From positions 1 to 32,309 of IMG/VR virus record IMGVR_UViG_3300027788_000001: a stretch of DNA of 32,309 nucleotides; one strand, given 5' to 3'. A model generated the notes under the pieces. It worked only from the letters and a program-made list of their open reading frames with translations. It ran no database searches and was not told the DNA's origin. A program made the translations under genes and the position numbers. This document shows positions 21,133-28,699 of the stretch, one piece after another (positions within the stretch are counted from its first letter, which is position 1; each line of letters opens with the position of its first letter). This DNA is from a virus.

Positions 21133-21687
21133 ATGAAAGAAACAAATAAATTAGACTGGTTGAAGGTTATTTATAAAGACCATAAAGAATGGATAAATAT
21201 TGTTAAAGGTTTTGGCGAGAATGTATTTGCCGAAGACATTGTAATGGAAACTTATATTCGTATTTCTAAGTATGCAACTCCTGAAAACATAATACAAAAT
21301 AATAAAGCACATAGAGGCTATATGTATATTTCTCTGAGGTCTGTTTACTATCAGTATTATAATGTTAAAAAAAGAATAGACATAGTAAATATTGATGACT
21401 ACAAAGGTCTTCTTCAATTGCCAAACCAAACAAATTTAGAAGAACAAGAAGCTTTTCATTCTGTTTGTTTATTGATAGATGAAATAGCAGAAGATTGGTC
21501 ATGGTATGACCGAAAACTTTTTAAGGTCTATAGAGATAGTGGGCTGTCTATTCGTAAGATAGCAGCAGGAACTAAGATAAGTTGGGTTAGTGTATTTAAT
21601 ACAATAAAGAATTGTAAACAAGATGTAGAACAAAAGATAGGGGAAACCTATAAAAATTATAAAAACCGAGATTATGACAAAATTTAA
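21133..21687 (+). CDS. ECF-like sigma-70 family sigma factor
   Basis: 184 aa. Region 2 (about 8-75) has FAEDIVMETYIRISKY, the equivalent of the DxVQExFLRL helix that contacts core polymerase and melts the -10 region. Region 4 (about 125-165) has YDRKLFKVYRDSGLSIRKIA and a helix-turn-helix TKISWVSVFNTIKNC for the -35 element. The linker between them lacks region 3, as in ECF sigma factors. It lies at the end of the middle block, just upstream of the late tail operon, and its own gene has no late motif. It is the prime candidate to read the five AACAAAA / TATTGTATTA motifs; ECF -35 elements often contain AAC. Direct proof is lacking. Confidence 0.75.
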   Translation: MKETNKLDWLKVIYKDHKEWINIVKGFGENVFAEDIVMETYIRISKYATPENIIQNNKAHRGYMYISLRSVYYQYYNVKKRIDIVNIDDYKGLLQLPNQTNLEEQEAFHSVCLLIDEIAEDWSWYDRKLFKVYRDSGLSIRKIAAGTKISWVSVFNTIKNCKQDVEQKIGETYKNYKNRDYDKI

Positions 21688-22084
21688 AGGAGACAAAAGA
21701 AGTAAGGCTTACAAAGAGTGGAAGAAGAACCACGCTGAAGCAAGTAAAGGTTTAGGAGACCAAATAGAAAAGTTTACAAAAGCTACTGGTATAAGAAAGT
21801 TTGTAAAGTTTGTTGCTGGAGACGATTGTGGGTGCAGCGAACGTAAAAATAAATTAAATGCCTTATTTCCTTCTTATAAACCGAACTGCCTTACAGAAAA
21901 TGAGTACAACTATTTAAGTGAAAGGATTGGTAAACTAAAACAAGTAACAGGAGAAGAACAAAAGGCTTTATTGAATATCTATAATAGGGTTTTTAATGAC
22001 CGTAAAGTATTAACTGGATGTAATACGTGTTTCTTAAATGGGGTCTGGAAAAAACTTGAAATGATTTATAAGGAATATAAATAA
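21674..22084 (+). CDS. Conserved phage protein with Cys clusters
   Basis: 136 aa, overlapping the sigma gene by 14 bases. The order is a basic N-terminus, GLGDQIEKFTKATGI, a Cys cluster DDCGCSERKNKLNALFPSY, and a second CNTCFLNGVW, so four Cys (plus one in PNC) could bind one zinc. I recall this protein as common in Flavobacteriia phages right after the sigma-like gene. The linkage suggests it may act with the sigma factor or as a regulator, which is speculation. An intrinsic terminator follows at once. Confidence 0.6.
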   Translation: MTKFKGDKRSKAYKEWKKNHAEASKGLGDQIEKFTKATGIRKFVKFVAGDDCGCSERKNKLNALFPSYKPNCLTENEYNYLSERIGKLKQVTGEEQKALLNIYNRVFNDRKVLTGCNTCFLNGVWKKLEMIYKEYK

Positions 22085-22093
22085 CACTAGAAG

Positions 22094-22130
22094 AAAGGGA
22101 GCTATTATAAATGTAGCTCTTTTTCATTTT
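22094..22130 (+). terminator. Terminator between middle and late blocks
   Basis: GAGCTA (22099-22104) pairs with TAGCTC (22114-22119), extended by G-T and A-T pairs, then TTTTTCATTTT. It ends one base before the late motif at 22132, so middle transcription stops exactly where late transcription would begin. Confidence 0.8.
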
Positions 22131-22131
22131 A

Positions 22132-22165
22132 TACAAAAACTAATTTTTTTTATTGTATTAGTATG
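22132..22165 (+). promoter_or_regulatory. Late promoter motif, site 3
   Basis: TACAAAA (22132-22138, one mismatch to AACAAAA), 12 bases, TATTGTATTAGTAT (22151-22164) with ATG at 22163-22165. It heads the tail operon 22163-30384 and follows a terminator. Confidence 0.75.
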
Positions 22166-22825
22166 GATGTAGAAATTTTAATACCGAGCTGTTTATCTGA
22201 AGTAACATTGGAGCAGTACCAAAAGTTTACAAAGTTAAATACAGATGAAAACCAAGACAGCAGTTTTTTAATGCATAAGACTGTTGAGATATTCTGCAAC
22301 CTTAATTTACAAGATATAGCTAAAGTGAAGTTTACTTATATTCAAGAAATCCTTAACGATATAAACAACCTCTTTGAAAAGAAGCAAGACTTAATTCCAA
22401 CCTTTACTCATAGAGGTATTAAGTTTGGATTGATACCTGTGCTTGATGATATGACACTTGGAGAATATGTAGACCTAGACGAAAACTTTACAGACTGGGA
22501 TAATATGCATAAGGCTATGGCAGTTCTTTATAGACCTGTTACATTAAATAAAGGGGATAGATATCAGATAGAAGATTACAATGGTTTAGACAATGCTGAA
22601 ACAATGAAGCAAATGCCATTGAATGTTGTAATGGGATGTATGTTTTTTTTTTGGAATTTAAACGAAGAGTTACTGAAAACTACCCTGAATTATTTGAGTC
22701 AGGAAATACCGAAGCAGCTAACTACGGAGCAGCTACAAACTTTGGTAAAAAGTGGGGGTGGTATCAATCAATCTATGGACTCGCTAAAGGAGATGTTAGA
22801 CGGTTTGAAGATATCACTAAATTAA
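22163..22825 (+). CDS. Tail assembly chaperone-like protein
   Basis: 220 aa, first gene of the tail operon, with its start fused to late motif site 3. Conserved blocks are LEQYQKFTKLN, FLMHKTVEIFCNL, IPVLDDMTLGEYVDLD, MHKAMAVLYRPV and PLNVVMGCMFFFWNL. Related Flavobacteriia phage proteins occupy the chaperone position. At codons 161-163 the frame runs through ten Ts (22643-22652), from which a -1 slip would enter the overlapping frame ending at 22905 and yield a 247-residue fusion. Two products, short and extended, are typical for chaperones such as lambda G/GT. The role is inferred from position and this architecture. Confidence 0.65.
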   Translation: MDVEILIPSCLSEVTLEQYQKFTKLNTDENQDSSFLMHKTVEIFCNLNLQDIAKVKFTYIQEILNDINNLFEKKQDLIPTFTHRGIKFGLIPVLDDMTLGEYVDLDENFTDWDNMHKAMAVLYRPVTLNKGDRYQIEDYNGLDNAETMKQMPLNVVMGCMFFFWNLNEELLKTTLNYLSQEIPKQLTTEQLQTLVKSGGGINQSMDSLKEMLDGLKISLN

Positions 22826-22905
22826 ACTTTCACGAGTGCTTAATGTATTTAGCATTTGAAAAAGAGAAGAACGAATTAGAAGCAAAATTAATAAAGAATA
22901 GATGA
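22636..22905 (+). CDS. -1 frame extension of the tail chaperone
   Basis: Up to 89 aa in the frame one base behind the preceding gene, overlapping it over 190 bases. The sequence is protein-like throughout, with NFGKKWGWYQSIYGLAKGDV and NFHECLMYLAFEKEKNELE. It can be made as the C-terminal part of a frameshift fusion entering at the T10 run, leaving 84 residues of this frame, or from its own ATG at 22636. The stop overlaps the next gene by four bases. It resembles the T part of GT-type tail chaperones, which binds the tape measure protein. Confidence 0.6.
   Translation: MYVFFLEFKRRVTENYPELFESGNTEAANYGAATNFGKKWGWYQSIYGLAKGDVRRFEDITKLNFHECLMYLAFEKEKNELEAKLIKNR
22643..22652 (+). other. T10 slippery run, probable -1 frameshift site
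   Basis: Ten consecutive Ts read as TTT TTT TTT T in the chaperone frame. Slipping back one base keeps all codon-anticodon pairs and joins codon 163 to the -1 frame. No clear downstream pseudoknot was worked out. Confidence 0.55.
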
Positions 22906-23357
22906 CAGGATTTTATAACGTAACAAAAAAGATAAAGGATGCATTAGCTGCAGAGCCTTTTGTAAATACGGTTTCTTTTGGCTCATTAGATGACATTGAT
23001 TTAAATAAGCAAACTATATTTCCTTTGTCTCATATCATAGTTAACAATTGTAATGTAGGCTCTAATACAATGACTTTTAATATTAGCATTCTAGCTATGG
23101 ATATAGTAGATGAAAGTAAAGACGAAGTAACTGACATATTCGTGGGTAATGATAACGAACAAGACGTTTTAAATACGCAGTTAGAAGTCCTTAATCGGGT
23201 TTTAGCACTACTACAAAGGGGAGATTTATATACTGACTTATTCCAAGTTGAAGGAGCTGTAGGATGTGAACCTTTTGTAGACCGCTTCGAGAATAAATTA
23301 GCAGGATGGGCTGCAACTTTTGACGTAATAGTACAAAATGATATGACCGTATGTTAA
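22902..23357 (+). CDS. Tail completion/terminator-like protein
   Basis: 151 aa. Conserved pieces are VNTVSFGSLDDIDLNKQTIF, PLSHIIVNN, SILAMDIVDESKDE, NTQLEVLNRVLALLQRGDLY and RFENKLAGWAATFDVIVQND. The alternating strands and the place between the chaperone and the gp10-like protein suggest a tail terminator that caps the tube, although the order in this phage is unusual. Family recognition is from pattern memory and the exact role is inferred. Confidence 0.55.
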   Translation: MTGFYNVTKKIKDALAAEPFVNTVSFGSLDDIDLNKQTIFPLSHIIVNNCNVGSNTMTFNISILAMDIVDESKDEVTDIFVGNDNEQDVLNTQLEVLNRVLALLQRGDLYTDLFQVEGAVGCEPFVDRFENKLAGWAATFDVIVQNDMTVC

Positions 23358-23917
23358 CCAATACTGAATTAGCGTTATTAAAATTTAAGAGGTTTGTTGC
23401 ACAACAAGCAAGAACCAGACTATCTAAGCTTAAAATGAATGACTCTAAAGGGCTTTATAAAAAGCTTGACGGTGTTTTAAAAGTTAACCCTAAAAGAATC
23501 TCTTTAAGTTGGGATTTGGGTTATGGTACATTTCAAGATTTAGGGGTTAAAGGTAAAGACCCTAGCAAAGTTTCGCCAAACGCAAAGATAACAGGACAGC
23601 AAGCACCCAACTCTCCTTACAGATTTGGTACAGGTTCAGCACGAGGTAAATGGGGTCAGTTTGTAGCAAGTCTAGAAAAATGGGCAAAAAGAAAGAACGT
23701 AAGATTTAGAGACGAAAAAGGAAAATATGTAAAAGGTAATTATAAGTCTCTGGCTTATGTAATAGCAAACAATATTTATGCTAGAGGTATTAAGCCTAGT
23801 TTATTTTTTACTAAACCATTTGAACAAGGATTTAAAAAGCTACCTGATGAAGTTTTAGAAGCATACGGATTAGATGTAGAAGACTATTTGAAATATACAA
23901 TTAAAGCAGAAAAATAA
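23351..23917 (+). CDS. HK97 gp10-like neck/tail completion protein
   Basis: 188 aa, overlapping the previous gene by seven bases and the next by one. A basic, mixed alpha/beta protein with YGTFQDLGVKGKDPS, YRFGTGSARGKW, a helix LEKWAKRKNVRFRDEKGKY, AYVIANNIYARGIKPSLFFT and a C-terminal helix. The GVKG ... SLFFTKPF pattern is that of gp10-like neck proteins, which join head and tail. The assignment is moderate; it lies near another completion-type gene. Confidence 0.6.
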   Translation: MLTNTELALLKFKRFVAQQARTRLSKLKMNDSKGLYKKLDGVLKVNPKRISLSWDLGYGTFQDLGVKGKDPSKVSPNAKITGQQAPNSPYRFGTGSARGKWGQFVASLEKWAKRKNVRFRDEKGKYVKGNYKSLAYVIANNIYARGIKPSLFFTKPFEQGFKKLPDEVLEAYGLDVEDYLKYTIKAEK

Positions 23918-25416
23918 TGAGTACAAAAATAAACATAAGAAGCCCCTTCTTTTTAAGCCTAACAGAACCAACTCAAACGTTTGGTATATTTGATTGTAAT
24001 ACTGCTCTACTTTCAAATTTTGCAGTAAGAAGTTCTGGTTTTATAGACAACCCTTTACCATCAAAAGGAGTTATAATAGACCAGAGCGTTTTTAGTTTCC
24101 CAGCAAATAGTGGCTCTTCAACTATCCCTAGAAGCGTTACTTATACAATAGTAATTCCTGCTAATTATACAAATTCATCAGATTCTACTATTGATTGTGT
24201 TCAAACATTTAACCAACCTTTTCAAACTGCACAAGAAAATCCAAGTGATAATAATACTTGTCCTACAGTAAACACACAGCCTTCAAATCTTTCAGGAATT
24301 ACTGCTGGTGCTGCTCAAGTAATAGATGTAGATACTTTATTTACAGCAGGGTCTGAAGCTATTGGAACTTATAACGTAAAAAGAATAAGCGGAAGTAGCT
24401 CTATAACTGCTGTGATTTCAGGCACAGGAACTAATGTTATCTGTACAATTGAATCAAGTACTGCTTGCGTTACTGGACAATTTCTTTTTCAAGCTATAAA
24501 TACTTCTGGAAGTTGCGAAGCTTTAACTAATGCTTTTTCGTTTAGTACAGCAGGATGCCAAGCCTTTGATTGTGATGACCCTGATTTTATTGCTGATAGT
24601 GGTAAAATATACCAAGATGGTTCAGTAAAGAAATCTGTTTATCAGCTTGGCGGTCTTAGCTTAAACAAACTCCTTTATGGTTCAACAGACATCTCAACTA
24701 GTTTAACTGTAGGAGCAAATAATACAGGTTCTGATAGAACTATTGTATTAACATATAGATTTAATATTCCATTAGGATATACTAATTCAGGAACATTTGA
24801 TTGTAATATTCCCTACACACAAAAAGCAGTTGAAACTCTTTTACCTTTTGCCTGTGCAGATGCTGATATTACAGCCCCTTTTATTTCTGACCAAGGTTCT
24901 ATTCAAAACCCTACAGACAAAGTCGGGCTAGGGACTTATGTTTCACATTCTCCGGCTGGCTTTCAAACCGTTACAACACCAACACCTAGAACTATATATT
25001 TTACAGTAACTGCACCATCAAGCGGATTTAGCAACAATGGCGTTACTATACCACCTTGTCCAGTTCCAGTTTTACAGCCTGCACTTATTCCAGTAGTTGG
25101 AACTACAGGGCTTTATTTAAGTAGGGGATTTGCTAGTGTAGATGATATATGTAAACTACAAAGACCGGGAGTATTTTTTGAAACATATATTGAAGCAAAA
25201 ACAACAGCGTCATCATTTACTCAAGCTCAAGGAAGTTTTTCTCAAATAATTACTGTAGGTGGTTCTGTCTTGCAAGGTAATGGACAAATATTTGTTATAA
25301 CTCCAACATTACAAAAAGTAGACGGAACTGTAATATTTTCTTTTTTAAAGATAGAAGGCGGAGTAGTTCAAGCTACAGGAAAACATATCTGTACTTATGA
25401 TGGAGGGTTTGTATAA
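23917..25416 (+). CDS. Tail/baseplate structural protein, multidomain beta
   Basis: 499 aa, entirely beta-like and rich in Ser/Thr/Asn, starting MSTKINIRSPFFLSL, a start style seen in Flavobacteriia tail proteins. Two or three similar blocks seem to repeat: SVTYTIVIPANYTNS near residue 75 and VLTYRFNIPLGYTNSG near 277 look like one domain used twice. Several Cys occur in CDxP or CxxP contexts, unusual for a cytoplasmically assembled virion protein. It is followed by two more baseplate-like genes and the tape measure. The function is a tail tip or side structure by position. Confidence 0.5.
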   Translation: MSTKINIRSPFFLSLTEPTQTFGIFDCNTALLSNFAVRSSGFIDNPLPSKGVIIDQSVFSFPANSGSSTIPRSVTYTIVIPANYTNSSDSTIDCVQTFNQPFQTAQENPSDNNTCPTVNTQPSNLSGITAGAAQVIDVDTLFTAGSEAIGTYNVKRISGSSSITAVISGTGTNVICTIESSTACVTGQFLFQAINTSGSCEALTNAFSFSTAGCQAFDCDDPDFIADSGKIYQDGSVKKSVYQLGGLSLNKLLYGSTDISTSLTVGANNTGSDRTIVLTYRFNIPLGYTNSGTFDCNIPYTQKAVETLLPFACADADITAPFISDQGSIQNPTDKVGLGTYVSHSPAGFQTVTTPTPRTIYFTVTAPSSGFSNNGVTIPPCPVPVLQPALIPVVGTTGLYLSRGFASVDDICKLQRPGVFFETYIEAKTTASSFTQAQGSFSQIITVGGSVLQGNGQIFVITPTLQKVDGTVIFSFLKIEGGVVQATGKHICTYDGGFV

Positions 25417-25431
25417 TTTAATTAAAAAAAA

Positions 25432-26421
25432 ATGGCTTTAGAAAAAATAGATTTAAAATTATATGTTTACCCTGGAACTTCGGGAAACTTTACGAGTTCA
25501 GATTTAAAATATGAAATAAGCAAGAGCAGAATATCTTCCCAAGATAATATTGTTTTAGAAATTGGGGAGCTTGTTAAAGATTACCTTACCAGTTCTTTCA
25601 ACAATGATTATGTATGTTCTACTAAATGGGTTTCTGCGGTTGTTCAATATTACGATTCAGAAACAGGGGTACTATTTGAATCAAACGGAACGCAAACTTT
25701 TACTTATCTAGCCTTTGATGGTTATGGCGATTTCCAAGAAGAAATAAACCCTGCTTTAAGTACTGACTTATTACAGAATAGTTTGAATATGTATCTACCT
25801 GAAGATACTGCAGGAAAACTTCCAATATTTGCTGAAGGTGTTGGTAAGGTTATAATAGATTCTACTACAACACAAATAACTGACAGCGGAAACAGCAACC
25901 AAAAGATTCAATATTTAACAATACCTGCAAATACAAACACAGTTAAGGTTTATGCTACTAATGATTCTACACTTTTAAAGACTGTAACAGTTAACAATGT
26001 ATGCGAACCTAAATTTACACCCTATAAAGTAAGCTTTATAAACAAGTTAGGAGCGTATCAAGATATATACTTCTTTAAAAAGACTACAGAAAGGTTTAAT
26101 GTAACAGATGAAACATACAAAAGAAACATAATAAACACGTCAACCTTAACTTATGGAACTAATGATGGTCAAAAACAACGCTATAACGTAAACGGTTCTA
26201 CTAAAATTACTTTAAATACTGGTTATGTAAAGGAAGATTTCAATAGTGCATTAGAAGAACTGTTCTTATCAGAGAACGCTTGGATAAGATGGGAGGGCAA
26301 AACACTACCTGTTATAATTTCAAGCAAGGATATGACCCTTAAAACAGTTTTAAATGACAAGTTAATAGATTATACAGTAGGATTTGAGTTTGCCTTTAAC
26401 AAGATAAACAATGTTCGATAA
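25432..26421 (+). CDS. Distal tail/baseplate protein candidate
   Basis: 329 aa, mainly beta. It starts ALEKIDLKLYVYPGTSG and contains LEIGELVKDYL, FINKLGAYQDIYFFKK and a C-terminal VGFEFAFNKIN. The middle (about 190-210) has a short CEP motif. Its end overlaps the next gene by one base. Placement upstream of the large hub-like protein and the tape measure suggests a distal tail or baseplate ring component. I recognise it only as a conserved Bacteroidota phage tail protein. Confidence 0.5.
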   Translation: MALEKIDLKLYVYPGTSGNFTSSDLKYEISKSRISSQDNIVLEIGELVKDYLTSSFNNDYVCSTKWVSAVVQYYDSETGVLFESNGTQTFTYLAFDGYGDFQEEINPALSTDLLQNSLNMYLPEDTAGKLPIFAEGVGKVIIDSTTTQITDSGNSNQKIQYLTIPANTNTVKVYATNDSTLLKTVTVNNVCEPKFTPYKVSFINKLGAYQDIYFFKKTTERFNVTDETYKRNIINTSTLTYGTNDGQKQRYNVNGSTKITLNTGYVKEDFNSALEELFLSENAWIRWEGKTLPVIISSKDMTLKTVLNDKLIDYTVGFEFAFNKINNVR

Positions 26422-28550
26422 TGATTTCATTACAATTATATATAGAAGGAGAGCAAGTAGAACTACACGACAATGAAAGTGTAATACTTAAACAAAGTTT
26501 AAAAGATGTACAAGACATACAAAAAGTCTTTACAGATTATTCAAGAACTTTTAACGTTCCTGCTTCTAGAGTAAATAACAAGCTGTTTAAACATTTCTAT
26601 AATTTTAACATACAGGGGTTTGATGCAAGAAGCAAAAAGCCTGCAACTTTAGAACTTAATTACGCCCCATTTAAAGTTGGGAATATTAAGCTTGAAGGTG
26701 TTCAGATGAAAGATAATAAACCTGTAAATTATAGGATTACTTTCTTTGGAAATATGACTTCCTTAAAAGACATTTTTAAAGATGACGAATTAAGTTTATT
26801 ATCTGCACTTTCAGGGTCTAATGCTTTTAACTTTACAGCAGCAGAAGTTTCAACATTACTTCAAGACGGAAAGAGTTTAACTATAGCTGGAGAAGTAATT
26901 CCACAAGGATTAGTTGCTCCATTAATAACTCATACTGATAGACTGTATTATAATGCATCACAAAACACAGCAGGAACTTTTAACTTACATTATGGGTCTG
27001 CTTCAAAAGGGGTTCTTTATAATCAACTTAAACCAGCCATAAGTATTTACGTTTTACTTAGAGCGATTGAAGAAAATTACAACATTAAATTTAGTAATGA
27101 TTTTATAAAAAGTACAAATGAAGACATAACTAAATTATATATGTGGCTTCATAGAAAAAAAGGAAGTGTATTAAGTGATGATTTTCAAAATAGCATTTAT
27201 GTTACAAATTATACTAATATAAGAACTGGAATTTTTGGCGGCGAATTTGCATCTGGTGGATTTAGGAACAGAACTGTTGACAATGGGGTTAATAGGTTTA
27301 TAGAAATAAAAGTTACAACAGCTTCTTCAGTCAAATATCAAGTTATTTTAAGAGAAGGAAACAATGTTCCTCACAGTTCAGAGCAAACAGGAAACTCTAC
27401 TCCTATATCTTTCAATGATAACTTTGAACTTTTTAGCCAACCACAAGGAGGGTCTGAATTTTTTACACTTCAAATAATTACTACAGATGCTGCTATTTTT
27501 GACTTTGAATTTTTTGTAAGAGATGTTGCAGAAAACAGAAGCGGTACGTCTTCAGCACAAGCTCAAATAACAACAACTACTGATTTTTATTTTAACATCT
27601 TAAATGAATTGCCAAAAATTAAAGTGATGGACTTGTTGACCGGTGTCTTCAAGATGTTCAATTTAGTTTCTTATTTTGAAGATGATGTAATTAAGGTTTT
27701 ACCATTAGATGATTTCTATGCAAGTAGCACATCAACTTATGACATTACTAAGTATTTAGACAAAGGAACTTCTGAAGTAAATACCGTACTCCCTTTTAGT
27801 TTAATCAATTTTAAATATCAAGAAGCAAAAACATTATTAGCTTATAATCACAACAAGAATTTTAATATTGAATGGGGTAATTTATCATATGAGAATTCTG
27901 GTATTTCAGAAGGTATCACATACAATGTTCAGCTTCCTTTTGAAAACTTAAAATTTGAAAGGTTGCTTCCTTCTTCAATTCAATGGGGTTTTTCTGTTGA
28001 TTCAAACTTAGAGCCATATATAGGAAAGCCCTTTATCTTTTATGCAGATAAGATTGAAAATGCAGAGCCAATATCTTTTCTATCTGTTGCAGGAGGTACA
28101 GCAGCTTCAGTTCCTAAATACTTTGTTCCTTCAAATTCAGTAAAAGTAAAAGAAGATTCTAATACAATAAACTTTGGAGCTGAACAAAGCGAATGGCTTG
28201 CAACTAATTTTGATAAGTCCTTATACAAAACTCACTATGATACATTTATTAAGGGTGCTTTTAGTCAATCAAGAAGGTTAAGCAAATTTCAAGCATACGT
28301 TCCTATGTCTGTCATTTCAAATTTAAAACTTGAAGACAAGATAATTGTGTTTAGCAATTTATATAAAATAAACACACTAACAACAAACTTTGCTACTGGG
28401 CTTTCCTCTTTTGAGTTGATTAATGAAACTATTGATTTCACATCTACAGCAAACCAAAACAGTTCTGATGAAGCTAGAACTATTGATACCTCTAGTGTTA
28501 CAGCAGACTCTACCTTAGTAAGAGCTGACAATGCAATACAAAGAATATAA
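26421..28550 (+). CDS. Large baseplate hub/tail-associated protein
   Basis: 709 aa. The N-terminus ISLQLYIEGEQVELHDNESV with QDIQKVFTDYSRTFNVPAS and FDARSKKPATLEL is conserved in tail proteins of Bacteroidota siphophages. A middle region (about 190-380) is beta rich and may be a carbohydrate-binding insertion. The part from about 395 (FYFNILNELPKIKVMDLLTG) resembles hub-type domains. Its size and place directly before the tape measure suggest a tail hub or Tal-like protein that contacts the cell surface and may open the envelope; no lytic motif is seen. Confidence 0.6.
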   Translation: MISLQLYIEGEQVELHDNESVILKQSLKDVQDIQKVFTDYSRTFNVPASRVNNKLFKHFYNFNIQGFDARSKKPATLELNYAPFKVGNIKLEGVQMKDNKPVNYRITFFGNMTSLKDIFKDDELSLLSALSGSNAFNFTAAEVSTLLQDGKSLTIAGEVIPQGLVAPLITHTDRLYYNASQNTAGTFNLHYGSASKGVLYNQLKPAISIYVLLRAIEENYNIKFSNDFIKSTNEDITKLYMWLHRKKGSVLSDDFQNSIYVTNYTNIRTGIFGGEFASGGFRNRTVDNGVNRFIEIKVTTASSVKYQVILREGNNVPHSSEQTGNSTPISFNDNFELFSQPQGGSEFFTLQIITTDAAIFDFEFFVRDVAENRSGTSSAQAQITTTTDFYFNILNELPKIKVMDLLTGVFKMFNLVSYFEDDVIKVLPLDDFYASSTSTYDITKYLDKGTSEVNTVLPFSLINFKYQEAKTLLAYNHNKNFNIEWGNLSYENSGISEGITYNVQLPFENLKFERLLPSSIQWGFSVDSNLEPYIGKPFIFYADKIENAEPISFLSVAGGTAASVPKYFVPSNSVKVKEDSNTINFGAEQSEWLATNFDKSLYKTHYDTFIKGAFSQSRRLSKFQAYVPMSVISNLKLEDKIIVFSNLYKINTLTTNFATGLSSFELINETIDFTSTANQNSSDEARTIDTSSVTADSTLVRADNAIQRI

Positions 28551-28552
28551 CT

Positions 28553-28699
28553 ATGATAGAAAATATATTACAAATGCTAGAGATAGCAAAACGAGAAAAG
28601 AAAATAGGAGAGTTAACTCATATAGCATTGGGCAAACATAAGTTACCAGACACTTTTAAAGAAGGATTTAAAATGCTAAAACTAGAATTATGGCAGTAA
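28553..28699 (+). CDS. Small conserved protein before the tape measure, 48 aa
   Basis: 48 residues, helical and amphipathic (IENILQMLEIAKREKKIGEL, LPDTFKEGFKMLKLELW). It begins two bases after the hub gene and overlaps the tape measure start by ten bases, so it is well embedded. It may be a tape-measure partner; the function is unknown. Confidence 0.5.
   Translation: MIENILQMLEIAKREKKIGELTHIALGKHKLPDTFKEGFKMLKLELWQ

Noticed and set aside
22643-22652. T10 run as a sequencing error breaking one gene
   Set aside because: The chaperone frame continues 57 protein-like codons beyond the run, so both frames appear real; an error cannot be fully excluded.
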